A DNA stretch of 64,000 bases from Martelella sp. AD-3 (GCF_001578105.1 NZ_CP014275.1:2914001-2978000), one strand, 5' to 3'; numbered from the stretch's first letter, positions 36,158-46,071 are shown. Made by a program: numbers and translations. Notes: a model not told the origin generated them from the sequence alone.

Positions 36158-36394
36158 TCAGGCCGGCATTTCCAGCGCCGCGATCTCGTCGCCGAAGCTT
36201 TCCATGCGCTTCATCAGCAGGGCCTCGGCGTCGCGCAGGCCGCTGTTGTAGAAGACCGGCGCGAATTCGCGGGCGATCACTTCGGCAAACAGTTCGGCCT
36301 GAAGCGTGCCGATCTCGCAATCGAGCTCCTCGGCGCAATAGTCCCTGAGCCGCTCCGAAAGGGCGGCCTTTTCGCGGGCGCTGAGTTTGATCAT
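36158..36394 (-). CDS. DUF2164 family protein
   Basis: This 78-aa protein has the features LSAREKAALSERLRDYCAEE, LDCEIGTLQAELFAEVIARE and FAPVFYNSGLRDAEALL, which match DUF2164, a short helical family of unknown function. ATG at 36394 has GGAGG nine bases upstream; longer frames lack family similarity. It is divergent from azlC. Confidence 0.85.
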   Translation of the reverse strand: MIKLSAREKAALSERLRDYCAEELDCEIGTLQAELFAEVIAREFAPVFYNSGLRDAEALLMKRMESFGDEIAALEMPA

Positions 36395-36528
36395 GACGCG
36401 TTCCTCCGGTTTGATCGCATTATCAATTCTTCTCATTTGTGCACGGATGGCAAAGACGGTAAACGGGTGGACAGCCTCCCTCCCCTCGCGCAATCTGTCC
36501 GCCGCTTCCCGTGGGGAACCAGCCCGAA

Positions 36529-37251
36529 ATGATCAGGAGTCGCCTCCCCTTGCCAGAGAGTTCAGAATTTTCAAGCGGCCTTCGCTCCGGCATCGTGCCG
36601 GCGCTTTCGGCCGCCCCCTTCGGCATGCTGTTCGGCGCGGTGTCGGTCACGCAAGGCCAGAGCGTCTTCGAAACGGCGGTGATGAGCCTGACGATCTTTG
36701 CCGGCGCCAGCCAGCTCGTCGGCGTCGAGCTTTTCGGCCAGCGGGTGGCGCCCTGGCTGATCATCGCCTCGATTGTCGCGGTCAATTTCCGCCATGTGCT
36801 CTATTCCGCTGCGCTGACGCCGGTGATTGCCCATTTTTCGCTGCCGAAAAAGCTCGTTGCCTTCTTCCTGATGACCGACCCGCAATTCGCCGAGGCGCTG
36901 AAACGGCACGAGGAGCAGGAACGCGTGACCTTCTCCTGGTATCTCGGGGCGGGCCTCGTGCTCTACGTTCTCTGGAACATCATGACGCTGATCGGCGCCA
37001 CGCTCGGCGGCTTCATCAAGAACCCGGAGGCGCTCGGTCTCGACATCCTGCTGCCGATCTATTTCCTCAGCCTGGTCATGGGCTTCAGGAAACGGCCGAA
37101 CTATCTGCCGATCGTCGCCGCAAGCGCGCTTGGCTCGATCCTCGCCTATGCCACGGTCGGGTCGCCCTGGCATGTCAGCATCGGCGCGCTCGCCGGCATC
37201 CTGCTTGCCGCCCTCCTGCCGCCCGGCAAGGCCAGGGAGGCGGCGCGATGA
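36529..37251 (+). CDS. azlC: AzlC-family amino-acid exporter subunit
   Basis: This 240-aa inner-membrane protein is the large subunit of AzlCD exporters for branched-chain or related amino acids. The family core is clear: GIVPALSAAPFGMLFGAV, FAGASQLVGVELF, NFRHVLYSAALTP and FLMTDPQFAEAL. ATG at 36529 is chosen; a GTG at 36511 and a TTG further in are alternatives with similar ribosome-site quality. It overlaps azlD by four bases. Confidence 0.9.
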   Translation: MIRSRLPLPESSEFSSGLRSGIVPALSAAPFGMLFGAVSVTQGQSVFETAVMSLTIFAGASQLVGVELFGQRVAPWLIIASIVAVNFRHVLYSAALTPVIAHFSLPKKLVAFFLMTDPQFAEALKRHEEQERVTFSWYLGAGLVLYVLWNIMTLIGATLGGFIKNPEALGLDILLPIYFLSLVMGFRKRPNYLPIVAASALGSILAYATVGSPWHVSIGALAGILLAALLPPGKAREAAR

Positions 37252-37565
37252 GCGATTTCACCAATGATCACATGATCCTCGTCATTCTCGGCGCGGCGGT
37301 CGCCACCTATCTGACGCGCATTGCCGGCTATGTCCTGCTCTCGGTGGTCTCCGACATTCCACCGCGCGCCGAAGCGGCGCTCAACGCCATACCGGCGGCA
37401 GTGCTGACGACGCTGGTGGCGCCTGCCTTCTATGCCGGCGGCTGGGAGGGCAAGCTTGCGATCGCGGCAGCCCTTCTGACGGGGCTGCGCTTCAAGTCGC
37501 CACTGCCGATGATCGCTGTCGGCTGGTCGGTGGTGATGGTCTGCCGCTATTTCATCATCGGCTAG
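37248..37565 (+). CDS. azlD: AzlD-family transporter small subunit
   Basis: This 105-aa membrane protein has three to four hydrophobic segments: ILVILGAAVATYLTRIAGYV, AALNAIPAAVLTTLVAPAF and a C-terminal pair. It is the partner of azlC and is translationally coupled to it (ATGA). Its TAG stop (37563-37565) is the CTAG border of repeat R4. Confidence 0.9.
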   Translation: MSDFTNDHMILVILGAAVATYLTRIAGYVLLSVVSDIPPRAEAALNAIPAAVLTTLVAPAFYAGGWEGKLAIAAALLTGLRFKSPLPMIAVGWSVVMVCRYFIIG

Positions 37566-37662
37566 CGCATCGGCCCGAAAATCGGAATCGATTTTCGGGC
37601 CGATGCGTCGATTCAATATATCAGAGCGTCCTTTGTGCGTCCGAATGGACGGATGGGGCTCC
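37562..37662. repeat. CTAG-bounded palindromic element, variant copy R4 (about 101 bp)
   Basis: It begins with CTAG at 37562 and carries a very strong first hairpin, with arms CCGAAAATCG and CGATTTTCGG inside a longer GCATCGG/CCGATGC stem. The second hairpin has arms GTGCGTCC/GGACGGAT around GAAT. The right border reads CTCC instead of CTAG. The right half is translated as the C-terminus of aminopeptidase P, whose stop lies inside the repeat; the left border provides the azlD stop. Confidence 0.8.
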
Positions 37663-39483
37663 AAGCGGCCGGGTCGCCGCTTCAAGCCAGGCCCGCTCCT
37701 TGTCGTCGGCAACGAGAGGCATCAGCTTCTCGCGCGTTTCGGCGTGGTAGGCGTCGAGCCAGTCACGCTCCTCCTGCGTCAGAAGGTCGGCCATGACGAG
37801 GCGCAAGTCGATCGGACACCAGGTCAGCGTCTCGAAGGAGAGCATGGGAATTTCTCCGCCCGCTACAGGCTCCGCCTCCTTCACCAGCAGCAGGTTCTCG
37901 ATGCGGATGCCGAAGTCGCCGGGCCGGTAATAGCCGGGCTCGTTGGACAGGATCATGCCGGGTTTCAGTTCCGGGGTACCAAGCCGCGAAAGCCGCTGCG
38001 GTCCCTCGTGAACGGAAAGATAGGAACCAACGCCGTGGCCCGTGCCGTGGGCATAGTCGACGCCCGCCTTCCAGAGCGCGATGCGGGCAAGCGGATCGAG
38101 ATCCATGCCGCGCGTGCCTGCCGGAAAACGGGCCGTCGAAAGCGCGATCATGCCCTTCAGCACCAGCGTGAAGAACCGCCGCTTCTCGTCGTCCACCGCC
38201 CCGATGGCAAGCGTGCGCGTGATATCGGTCGTGCCGTTTTGATATTGCGCGCCGGAATCGACCAGATACATCTCGCCATCGCGAAGCATCCGGTCGGTCT
38301 CGGTGGTCACCCTGTAGTGAATGATCGCCGCGTTCGGCCCCGCGCCGGAGATCGTGTCGAAGGAAATGTCGCGCAGCGGGTTCTGCATGCGCTCGCCCAC
38401 CGAAGCGCGCGCGGCCTCGAGCGCGCTCGCGGCCGTTATCTCGCTGACGGAACCGGGGGCCTGGCCGTCGAGCCAGCTCAGAAAGGCGACCATCGCCGCG
38501 CCGTCCTGCAGGTGCGCCTTGCGCGTGCCCGCCTGCTCGCCCTCATTCTTGACCGCGCGGGCGGCAACAACCGGATCGGGCGCGTCGATCACCGTGCCGC
38601 CGGCATCCTCGATGAGCCGCACACAGGCATAAGGCACGGCGGAGCGATCAAGCATGATCGCCGCACCCGCAAGCGCCTCGAGACGGGCTGAAACGGCCTC
38701 CGGCGCTTCGAGCTCGGCAAGATCATCGATATGCGCCCTGGCCTCGCCGGACACTTTTTCAGGAGACAGAAACAGGACGGCGCTGCCGTCCGCCTTCACG
38801 ATCGCGCGCGAGAGCGGCGCGGGCGTATGGGCGACATCATTGCCGCGAATGTTGAAAGCCCAGGCAACCGAGGTCGAATCGGCGATCAACACCGCGTCGG
38901 CCCGCTTGTCGCGCGCGGCTTTCGCGATGTCGTCCAATTTCTCCTTCGCCGGCTTTCCGGCAAATTTCTGTGGCTGCACGGTCACCGGCGTTGCGGGCGG
39001 CGCTGGCCGTTCCAGCCAGATCCGGTCGATCGGATTTTCGGAAAGCAGGACTAGCTCCCCGCCGATCTCCCCGAGCGCGGACTTCAGCCGCTCGACCTCG
39101 CTCGGCGTATGCAGCCACGGGTCGATGCCGAGCCGCATGCCTTCCGGCCGGTTCTCGGCGAGCCATGCAGAAGGCGGACAGCCGACGAGATCGCCGCCGG
39201 CGATCAGGCCCGGATCGGTCTGGATCTTCAGTTGCGATGTGTACCGACCATCAACGAAGACGATCGCGGTCGTCTCCATCACCAGCGCCACGCCGGCAGA
39301 ACCGGTGAAGCCGGTGAGGAAGGCAAGCCTTTCGGCTGAAAGCGGCACATACTCGCCCAGATACTCATCCGTGCGCGGCACCAGAACCGCGTTGATGCCG
39401 AGGGACGGGAACAGATCGCGCAGGGCCTTGATGCGCGGGGCGGCCTGCGCCGGGCGGGCGGAAACGTCAAAGGACTGAAACAT
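37621..39483 (-). CDS. Xaa-Pro aminopeptidase (M24B family)
   Basis: This 620-aa enzyme removes N-terminal residues preceding proline. Two creatinase-like N-terminal domains lead to the catalytic pita-bread domain. Its metal ligands are visible: Asp in VDSGAQYQNGTTDITRT (two Asp), His in AHGTGHGVGSYLSVHEG, Glu in SNEPGYY and Glu in FGIRIENLLLV. The start is ATG at 39483. The last residues (about 12, APSVHSDAQRTL) and the TGA stop are encoded by palindromic repeat R4, so the natural C-terminus has been replaced or extended. Confidence 0.93.
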   Translation of the reverse strand: MFQSFDVSARPAQAAPRIKALRDLFPSLGINAVLVPRTDEYLGEYVPLSAERLAFLTGFTGSAGVALVMETTAIVFVDGRYTSQLKIQTDPGLIAGGDLVGCPPSAWLAENRPEGMRLGIDPWLHTPSEVERLKSALGEIGGELVLLSENPIDRIWLERPAPPATPVTVQPQKFAGKPAKEKLDDIAKAARDKRADAVLIADSTSVAWAFNIRGNDVAHTPAPLSRAIVKADGSAVLFLSPEKVSGEARAHIDDLAELEAPEAVSARLEALAGAAIMLDRSAVPYACVRLIEDAGGTVIDAPDPVVAARAVKNEGEQAGTRKAHLQDGAAMVAFLSWLDGQAPGSVSEITAASALEAARASVGERMQNPLRDISFDTISGAGPNAAIIHYRVTTETDRMLRDGEMYLVDSGAQYQNGTTDITRTLAIGAVDDEKRRFFTLVLKGMIALSTARFPAGTRGMDLDPLARIALWKAGVDYAHGTGHGVGSYLSVHEGPQRLSRLGTPELKPGMILSNEPGYYRPGDFGIRIENLLLVKEAEPVAGGEIPMLSFETLTWCPIDLRLVMADLLTQEERDWLDAYHAETREKLMPLVADDKERAWLEAATRPLGAPSVHSDAQRTL

Positions 39484-39851
39484 GAAAATCACCAATCAAT
39501 TCGATCGGCGCGACGATAGAGCGTTTGAAGCGGCATCACAACAATCCGCCTTACCCGGTCATCCCTGAGCGCGAAGGGTTCAATGCCCGGACACAGGCGT
39601 TGCTGCATAATATTCGTGCAGCATGACAGGCGTTTTGCCAGTTCCTGAAATATGCATGCGTTTTCTGCATGGCTCCCATTCGGCTTCCCACCTGCCAGAC
39701 GCGGAAGCCACGGTCTATATTCCAGACAGTTGATTGATGAAGGCTTCGCGCCGGCGGTGATCAAAGGGATCAGCGCTGATAGCCGCGAAGCGAAATGGAC
39801 CGAGGGACGGAAGGTCGTCCGGCACGGTCTACAGGAAAAGGAGAACTGAAA
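39484..39851. other. intergenic region without a recognised gene
   Basis: These 368 bases separate the aminopeptidase P start from the DUF1127 gene. A 7-bp hairpin (TGCTGCA/TGCAGCA, 39602-39624) with an AT-rich loop is the only clear structure. The region should contain promoters for both genes. Confidence 0.5.
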
Positions 39852-40019
39852 ATGGGTTTCTTCCGTAGCGCTTACAAGAACATTGCCAATGCCCGCCAGA
39901 GCCAGGCCAACCGTTTCGTCAATGCCGAACTGCTGAAGCTTGACGACGAATCCCTGAAGAAGCTGGGCAAGTCGCGCGACGAACTGCGCCGCAACGCCAA
40001 CGGCTCTATGCTGTTTTAA
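39852..40019 (+). CDS. DUF1127 small protein
   Basis: This 55-aa basic protein has the DUF1127 pattern: FFRSAYKNIANARQSQANR, then LLKLDDESLKKLGKSRDELR. Short DUF1127 proteins in alphaproteobacteria affect RNA and phosphate/carbon metabolism and are often highly expressed. ATG at 39852 has GGAG eight bases upstream. A strong terminator follows at 40117-40144. Confidence 0.87.
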   Translation: MGFFRSAYKNIANARQSQANRFVNAELLKLDDESLKKLGKSRDELRRNANGSMLF

Positions 40020-40116
40020 TCGAGCAAGTTTCCGGCGCAGCAAATGCGTCGTGCAGACCCCGCAATCCGCTTGAGCGTCCTCCCCGCTCGCGGAGCGCCG
40101 CAGGTCAGCAAAACAA

Positions 40117-40144
40117 GGGCCATGCCTCAGGGCATGGCCCTTTT
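40117..40144 (+). terminator. Rho-independent terminator after the DUF1127 gene
   Basis: GGGCCATGCC and GGCATGGCCC enclose TCAG and are followed by TTTT. It also faces the end of the minus-strand AidB-like gene and could serve both. Confidence 0.9.
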
Positions 40145-40159
40145 CCTTTGGCCGAAAGC

Positions 40160-41806
40160 TCAGTCCATTTCCGGAAACAGCAGTTCCACGACATAGCTCG
40201 CGTCAAACCGCGTATCGAGCATGCCATAGGTGGAGCGCCAGCCGGCCGCAAGCCGGGTTTCGAGAAAGGCGTCGGCGATGCGGCCGGCGCCCAGCCGGTA
40301 GAGCTCGGCAGCGCCGGCGGCGAGCGCAAGCTGCTCGATGAAGATGCGGGCAGCGCTTTCATGGGTCTTGCACAGCGCCATGGCCGCACGCAGCAACTCG
40401 ACGATCTTGGCGCCGGAGGCCCCGAGATCGCGCGCGATCAGCTGGAAGACGGCCTCGAACAGGTCGCTGCCGTGCTCGACGACGCGCCTCAGATCGAGCG
40501 CCATCATGTTGCCGGCGCCGTCATGCATGGCCAGTCCCGGCGCGTCGCGATAATGACGGGTGATCGGCCGGTCCTCGATGAAACCATTGCCGCCCATCGC
40601 TTCCATCGCCTCGGCCACAACGGCGGGCGCGATCTTTGTGGTCCAGTATTTGGTCACCGGCGTCATCACCCGGGCGTAAGCCGCCTCCTCGGCACTGTCG
40701 CGGGCGCGATCGAAGCTTTCGGCAAGGCGGAAGGAGAGCGCCCCGGCGGCGGCCACATCGAGCGCCAGATCGGCGAGCACCCGCATCATCAGCGGCTGGC
40801 TCACCAGAGCCTTGCCATGGACGCTGCGGCCGCGCGCGGCATGGGTCGCCTCGGCAAGGGCGGCGCGCATCAGACCCGACGCCATCACGGCGCTGTCGAG
40901 CCGCATCAGGGTCAGCATGTCGAGAATGGTTCTCAAGCCGGTATCCGGCGCGCCGAGCAGAAAACCGAAGGCATCGGAAAACTCGATCTCGGCGGCGGCA
41001 TTCGAGCGCAGCCCGAGCTTGTCCTTCAGCCGCTGATAGCGCAGGGCGTTGGTGCGTCCCTCGTCCAGCAGGCGCGGAACCAGAAAGCAGCCCGGCTTGC
41101 CGTCGACATCGGCAAGCATGATGAAAGCATCGCTCATCGGCGCGGAGACGAACCACTTGTGGCCCGACAACCGGTAGACGCCCTCGCTGACGCGCGCGGC
41201 CTTTGTGGTCAGCGCGCGCGTGTCGCTGCCGGCCTGCTTCTCGGTGATCGCCAGCCCGACGGTCGCCGCCGTTTTCTGCGCCTGCGGACGGTTGGTCGAA
41301 TCATATTTGCGCGACAGGATTTTCGGGGCCCATTCCGCGCGCAATTGCGGCGTCGCCGCCAGAACCGCAAGCGAGGCGGAAGTGGCGGACAAGGGCTCCA
41401 GATGCCCGCATTCAAGCTGTGCCGTCAGGAACAGGCGGACGGCCCTCAGCTTGTGCGCCTTCGATTTCGAATCGGCATCGCGCGGCGGTTCCCAGAGCGA
41501 GGAATGCAGCCCCGACGACATGGAGCGGCGCAGAAGCGCGTGCCAGGCCGGATGGAAGGCGACCGTGTCCAGCCGTTCGCCGGCGGGACCGTGGGTCTTC
41601 AGTTGCGGCAGGCTGGTATTGGCCATCTGCGCCAGTTCCTGCGCTTCCGGCGAGGTCACATAGCGCCCGATCGTGTCGAACTCTTCGCGCAGCGGTCGCG
41701 CCAGGTTGCGCGTCAGGTCGCCGAGAAGCGGGTCGGAATGAAAGGCGTTGTACCCGCTCCACGGTTTTGGCTGGTTCAACGTCCTGAAAACATCATTGTC
41801 GGGCAT
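40160..41806 (-). CDS. AidB-like acyl-CoA dehydrogenase family protein
   Basis: This 548-aa flavoprotein is similar in length to E. coli AidB (about 540 aa). It starts with a VFRTLNQPKPWSGYNAFHSDPLL segment typical of AidB-type proteins. Other marks are GLAITEKQAGSDTRALTT, LSGHKWFVSAPMSDAFIML, FAD-contact MRLDSAVMASGLMR and EAMEAMGGNGFIEDRPI. AidB is induced by alkylating agents and binds DNA in E. coli, while relatives act as dehydrogenases of branched acyl-CoAs; which applies here is open. It is divergent from pyrB. Confidence 0.88.
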   Translation of the reverse strand: MPDNDVFRTLNQPKPWSGYNAFHSDPLLGDLTRNLARPLREEFDTIGRYVTSPEAQELAQMANTSLPQLKTHGPAGERLDTVAFHPAWHALLRRSMSSGLHSSLWEPPRDADSKSKAHKLRAVRLFLTAQLECGHLEPLSATSASLAVLAATPQLRAEWAPKILSRKYDSTNRPQAQKTAATVGLAITEKQAGSDTRALTTKAARVSEGVYRLSGHKWFVSAPMSDAFIMLADVDGKPGCFLVPRLLDEGRTNALRYQRLKDKLGLRSNAAAEIEFSDAFGFLLGAPDTGLRTILDMLTLMRLDSAVMASGLMRAALAEATHAARGRSVHGKALVSQPLMMRVLADLALDVAAAGALSFRLAESFDRARDSAEEAAYARVMTPVTKYWTTKIAPAVVAEAMEAMGGNGFIEDRPITRHYRDAPGLAMHDGAGNMMALDLRRVVEHGSDLFEAVFQLIARDLGASGAKIVELLRAAMALCKTHESAARIFIEQLALAAGAAELYRLGAGRIADAFLETRLAAGWRSTYGMLDTRFDASYVVELLFPEMD

Positions 41807-41955
41807 CGCCGTTTACGCACTTCTTTTTGAAGACAGATCGCAGAGTTGGCACGGTTCGATATAATCTGTCAAAGCTTGCAGCCGGGCCGGTGAGCCATTA
41901 TAGACGCCAGGACTTCAAGCGATAGACCGCACGGCCTCATATGGAGGAAAGCTTC

Positions 41956-42897
41956 ATGGTCTTCTTTCCCCACCGCCACCTGATCGGCATCAAGGGCCTG
42001 TCGCCCATTGATATCGGCACGCTTCTCGACAAGGCCGAAGAGGCCATAGCGTTCAACCGTTCCCGCGAGAAGAAAAACAGCGTTCTGCGCGGGCTCACCC
42101 AGATCAACCTGTTCTTCGAGGCCTCGACCCGAACGCAGGCCTCCTTCGAACTGGCCGGCAAGCGGCTGGGCGCCGACGTGATGAACATGTCGGTCGGCAA
42201 TTCATCGGTGAAAAAAGGCGAAACGCTGATCGACACGGCGATGACGCTGAACGCCATGCACCCGGATGTGCTGGTGATCCGCCATGCCTCGGCGGGCGCT
42301 GCAGCGCTTCTTTCGCAAAAGGTCGCCTGCTCGGTCATCAATGCCGGCGACGGCGCGCATGAGCACCCGACCCAGGCCCTGCTCGACGCGCTCACCATCC
42401 GTCAGGCCAAGGGCCGGCTCGACAATATCGTCGTCGCCATCTGCGGCGATATCCTGCATTCGCGCGTCGCCCGCTCCAACATCATCCTTCTGAACACGAT
42501 GGGCGCGCGGGTGCGCGTCGTCGGCCCGGCAACGCTTCTGCCCGCAGGCATCCGCGACATGAGCGTCGAGGTCTTCGACAATATGGAAGACGGACTGAAG
42601 GACGCCGACGTGGTGATGATGCTGAGATTGCAGCGCGAACGCATGTCCGGCGCCTTCGTGCCCTCGATCCGCGAATATTTCCGCTTCTGGGGGCTCGATG
42701 CGGAGAAACTGAAGGCCGCCAGGGAAGACGCGCTGGTGATGCATCCCGGACCGATGAACCGGGGCGTGGAAATCGCCACCGACGTCGCCGACGGTCCGCA
42801 AAGCGTGATCGAGAAACAGGTGGAAATGGGCGTCGCCGTGCGCATGGCCGTGATGGAAACGCTGATGCTTTCGGGAAATGAAGGAGCACGCGCATGA
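41956..42897 (+). CDS. pyrB: aspartate carbamoyltransferase catalytic subunit
   Basis: This 313-aa enzyme makes carbamoyl-aspartate, the committed step of pyrimidine synthesis. Signatures are [20 protein letters not shown] (carbamoyl-phosphate site), [17 protein letters not shown] and [16 protein letters not shown] at 41956 is chosen because GGAGG lies eight bases upstream and would otherwise fall inside the coding region of the earlier ATG at 41941. It overlaps pyrC' by four bases. No pyrI is present. Confidence 0.96.
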   Translation: MVFFPHRHLIGIKGLSPIDIGTLLDKAEEAIAFNRSREKKNSVLRGLTQINLFFEASTRTQASFELAGKRLGADVMNMSVGNSSVKKGETLIDTAMTLNAMHPDVLVIRHASAGAAALLSQKVACSVINAGDGAHEHPTQALLDALTIRQAKGRLDNIVVAICGDILHSRVARSNIILLNTMGARVRVVGPATLLPAGIRDMSVEVFDNMEDGLKDADVVMMLRLQRERMSGAFVPSIREYFRFWGLDAEKLKAAREDALVMHPGPMNRGVEIATDVADGPQSVIEKQVEMGVAVRMAVMETLMLSGNEGARA

Positions 42898-44183
42898 AAC
42901 CGCTCGTTCTGAACAAGGCCCGCATCATCGACCCTTCCCGCGACCTTGACGAGACCGGCACGATCATCGTTGCGGACGGCCGCATTGTCGCCGCCGGTCG
43001 CGATGCCGCCAACCAGGGCGCGCCGGAAGGCGCCGAGATCGTCGATTGCGCCGGCCTCGTTGCCGCGCCGGGCCTTGTCGATGCCCATGTCTTCGTCGGC
43101 GAACCCGGTGCCGAACACACCGAAACCATCCATTCGGCAAGCCTTGCGGCGGCTGCCGGCGGCATCACCTCCTTCGTGATGATGCCCGATACAAATCCGC
43201 CGATCGATGATGTCGCATTGCTGGAATTCGTGCTGAAGACCGCTCGCGACAACGCCGTCGTCAACGTCTTTCCTGCTGCGGCGCTGACCAAGGGTCTGGC
43301 CGGTCTCGAGATGACGGAAGTGGGCCTCTTGAAGGGCGAGGGCGCGGTGGCCTTCACCAATGGCCGCTACTCGCTCTCCGACAACCGCGTTCTGCGCCGG
43401 GCGATGACCTATGCCCGCGCCTTTGACGCGGTGGTCTCGCTCGAGCCGCGCGACCGCTATCTCAGCGAAACCGGCGTGATGAACGAGGGATTGTTCGCAA
43501 GCTGGCTCGGCCTTTCCGGCATACCGCGCGAAGCCGAGATCATTCCGCTCGAGCGCGACCTCAGGCTCGCCGCGCTGACCGGCGCGCGCTATCACGCAGC
43601 GCTCGTCTCCGTGCCCGAATCGGTCGAGGCGATCCGCGTCGCCCGAGAACGCGGGGCCTTCGTTTCCAGCGGCATCTCGATCAACAATCTGACGCTGAAC
43701 GAGAACGATATCGGCGAATACCGCACCTTTTTCAAGCTGACGCCGCCGCTGCGCCACGAGGAAGACAGGCTGCAGATGGTCGAGGCGCTGAAGAACGGCC
43801 TGATCGACATCATCGTCTCCTCGCATGATCCGCAGGACGTCGATACCAAGCGCCTGCCGTTTTCCGATGCCGAGGACGGCGCGATCGGGCTCGAGACCAT
43901 GCTGTCCGCCGCCCTTCGCCTGCATCATTCGGGCGAGGTATCGTTGATGCGGCTGATCGACGCAATGTCGACACGGCCGGCAAAGGTGTTCGACCTTGAC
44001 GCCGGCACGCTTCAGCCCGGCGCGCGGGCCGATATCACGCTGATCGACCCGGAAGAGCCATGGATCGTCACGCCCGACCGCCTCGTCTCGCTGTCGAAAA
44101 ACACAACCTTCGAGAATGCCCGCTTCTCCGGCCGCGCTGTCAGGACCTATGTCGCCGGCTGCTGTGTCTATCAGGCGCGCTAG
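42894..44183 (+). CDS. dihydroorotase-like protein, probably non-catalytic PyrC' type
   Basis: This 429-aa amidohydrolase-fold protein is translationally coupled to pyrB. Active class I dihydroorotases carry a HxHxR metal-binding motif. Here the same place reads [10 protein letters not shown]: the second His is Phe and the Arg is Gly. Other family segments are retained ([52 protein letters not shown]). This pattern is known from PyrC'/PyrX proteins, which assemble with PyrB while a second gene supplies the active enzyme. I infer a structural role; a true pyrC should lie elsewhere. Confidence 0.88.
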   Translation: MKPLVLNKARIIDPSRDLDETGTIIVADGRIVAAGRDAANQGAPEGAEIVDCAGLVAAPGLVDAHVFVGEPGAEHTETIHSASLAAAAGGITSFVMMPDTNPPIDDVALLEFVLKTARDNAVVNVFPAAALTKGLAGLEMTEVGLLKGEGAVAFTNGRYSLSDNRVLRRAMTYARAFDAVVSLEPRDRYLSETGVMNEGLFASWLGLSGIPREAEIIPLERDLRLAALTGARYHAALVSVPESVEAIRVARERGAFVSSGISINNLTLNENDIGEYRTFFKLTPPLRHEEDRLQMVEALKNGLIDIIVSSHDPQDVDTKRLPFSDAEDGAIGLETMLSAALRLHHSGEVSLMRLIDAMSTRPAKVFDLDAGTLQPGARADITLIDPEEPWIVTPDRLVSLSKNTTFENARFSGRAVRTYVAGCCVYQAR

Positions 44184-44198
44184 GAAAGGAACCGCATC

Positions 44199-44816
44199 GT
44201 GGGGGAATTATTCGCTTTCGACCTGACGCCGGTTCAGGCGCTGATCGTGATCGCGATCGGCTATCTTCTCGGGTCCCTGCCCTTCGGCTATCTCATCACC
44301 CGCATGGCGGGCCTCGGCGACATCCGCAAGATGGGCTCCGGCAATATCGGCGCGACCAATGTCCTGCGCACCGGCAAGCGGCATCTCGCGGCCCTCACCC
44401 TGCTGCTCGACGCGCTGAAGGCGACCTTCGCCGTCATCATCTGCGCAAAGCTTTACGGCACGGACGCAGGACTTGTCGCCGGCGCGGCGGCCTTTATCGG
44501 CCACCTCTTTCCGATCTGGCTCGGCTTCAAGGGCGGCAAGGGTGTGGCGACCTATATCGGCGTGCTGCTCGGCATCGCGCCCGCCGCCGTCCTGATCTTC
44601 GCTTTCGTCTGGCTGCTGGTCGCCCGGCTGTCGCGCTATTCCTCGCTGTCGGCGCTTGTTGCAACACTTGTCATGCCGGTTGCCTTGTGGATAATGGATC
44701 AACCGCAGGCTTCACTGGTCATGGCCGTCCTCACGATCATTTCCTGGTGGCGGCACAAGGCCAATATCGAACGCCTGATATCGGGCAGCGAAAGCAGGAT
44801 CGGAGACAAGGGGTGA
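44199..44816 (+). CDS. plsY: glycerol-3-phosphate acyltransferase PlsY
   Basis: This 205-aa inner-membrane enzyme transfers acyl groups from acyl-phosphate to glycerol-3-phosphate in phospholipid synthesis. Five hydrophobic segments and the three PlsY loops are visible: GSLPFGYLI, KMGSGNIGATNVLRTG and FKGGKGVATYIG. The start is GTG at 44199 with AAAGGAA upstream. It follows pyrC' by 15 bases. Confidence 0.95.
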   Translation: MGELFAFDLTPVQALIVIAIGYLLGSLPFGYLITRMAGLGDIRKMGSGNIGATNVLRTGKRHLAALTLLLDALKATFAVIICAKLYGTDAGLVAGAAAFIGHLFPIWLGFKGGKGVATYIGVLLGIAPAAVLIFAFVWLLVARLSRYSSLSALVATLVMPVALWIMDQPQASLVMAVLTIISWWRHKANIERLISGSESRIGDKG

Positions 44817-44877
44817 CGGACAGTCTGGCTTCTCAAGGCGGCGCTTCGGCGCTGTGCCATAAAAGGGAAGCCGCCCG

Positions 44878-46002
44878 TTGAGCCCTTCCGGCATTTCGCT
44901 ATCAGAGAGCCAGCGCATCGCCTGGCTCAGGCTGATCAGAAGCGACAATGTCGGCCCGGCGACCTTTCGCGAACTCATCAATCATTGCGGCAGCGCCGAA
45001 AAGGCGCTCGATATGCTGCCCGAACTCGCAAAGCGCGGCGGCGCCATGAAGCGCATCCGCGTTGCCAGCATTGCCGATGCCGAACGCGAGATGGAGGCGG
45101 CTGCCCGCCACAACGGGCGCTTCGTTGCCATCGGCGAACCTGACTATCCGCCCGCCTTGCGCGCGATCGACGGCGCGCCGCCGCTTCTGGCCATGTGCGG
45201 CAGCGGCGAGACGGCGACGCGGCCGACGCTCGGCATTGTCGGTGCGCGAAACGCCTCGGTCGCCGGCGCGAAATTCGCGGCCATGATTGCGGCGGCGGCG
45301 GCCGGCGCGGGCTATACGGTGGCTTCGGGCCTTGCCCGCGGCATTGACGCCGCCGCCCACCACGCAAGCCTGAAGCACGGCACGCTTGCCGCCCTTGCCG
45401 GCGGCCTTGACCGGATCTATCCGCCGGAAAACACCGAGCTCTATCACCGGATCTGCAGGGAGGGTGGCGTTGCCATCAGCGAAATGCCTTATGGCTGGGA
45501 GCCGCGCGCGCGGGATTTTCCCCGGCGCAACAGGCTGATTGCGGGTTCCGCGCTCGCCGTCGTCGTCGTCGAGGCCGCCATGCGCTCCGGCTCGCTGATC
45601 ACCGCGCGGCTGGCCAACGAGGCCGGCCGGCTGGTGCTCGCCGTTCCCGGCTCGCCGCTCGATCCGCGCGCCCAGGGCAGCAATGGCCTGATCAAACAGG
45701 GCGCGATGATCGTCTGCTCGCCCGAGGATGTGCTGGAGGCGCTCGCGCCGCTGTCAAACCTTGATCTGCCGTTTACCGGCAACGCCGGAGAGGAGCCCGA
45801 GCCGGAGGGCGAGGCCCCCTCCGAACCGGCCGAGAACGATCGCCAGCGCGTTGCCGAGGCGCTCGGCCCGAGCCCCTGCGAGATTGACGACCTGATCCGG
45901 TTTACGGGAGTGAATGCGGCCACCGTTCAATTGATCCTTCTGGAACTCGATCTCGCCGGCCGGCTGGTCCGCCACCCAGGCGGACGGATATCTCTTGCGT
46001 GA
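44878..46002 (+). CDS. dprA: DNA-processing protein DprA
   Basis: This 374-aa protein loads RecA on incoming single-stranded DNA and affects natural transformation. A SAM-like N-terminal domain (DNVGPATFRELINHCG) precedes the Rossmann core (GIVGARNASVAGAKFA, SGLARGIDAAAHHASL, GLDRIYPPEN, SEMPYGWEPRARDFPRRNRLIAG). The C-terminal winged helix (about 310-374) is of the DML1 type. The start is TTG at 44878, seven bases after GGGAAG; no better in-frame start is available. It follows plsY in a probable operon. Confidence 0.93.
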   Translation: MSPSGISLSESQRIAWLRLIRSDNVGPATFRELINHCGSAEKALDMLPELAKRGGAMKRIRVASIADAEREMEAAARHNGRFVAIGEPDYPPALRAIDGAPPLLAMCGSGETATRPTLGIVGARNASVAGAKFAAMIAAAAAGAGYTVASGLARGIDAAAHHASLKHGTLAALAGGLDRIYPPENTELYHRICREGGVAISEMPYGWEPRARDFPRRNRLIAGSALAVVVVEAAMRSGSLITARLANEAGRLVLAVPGSPLDPRAQGSNGLIKQGAMIVCSPEDVLEALAPLSNLDLPFTGNAGEEPEPEGEAPSEPAENDRQRVAEALGPSPCEIDDLIRFTGVNAATVQLILLELDLAGRLVRHPGGRISLA

Positions 46003-46071
46003 TCGACTGTTCATTTTCGATCAAAAAGGTATCACAACAACTACCCTGAATTGAAACTAAATATCAGACTT

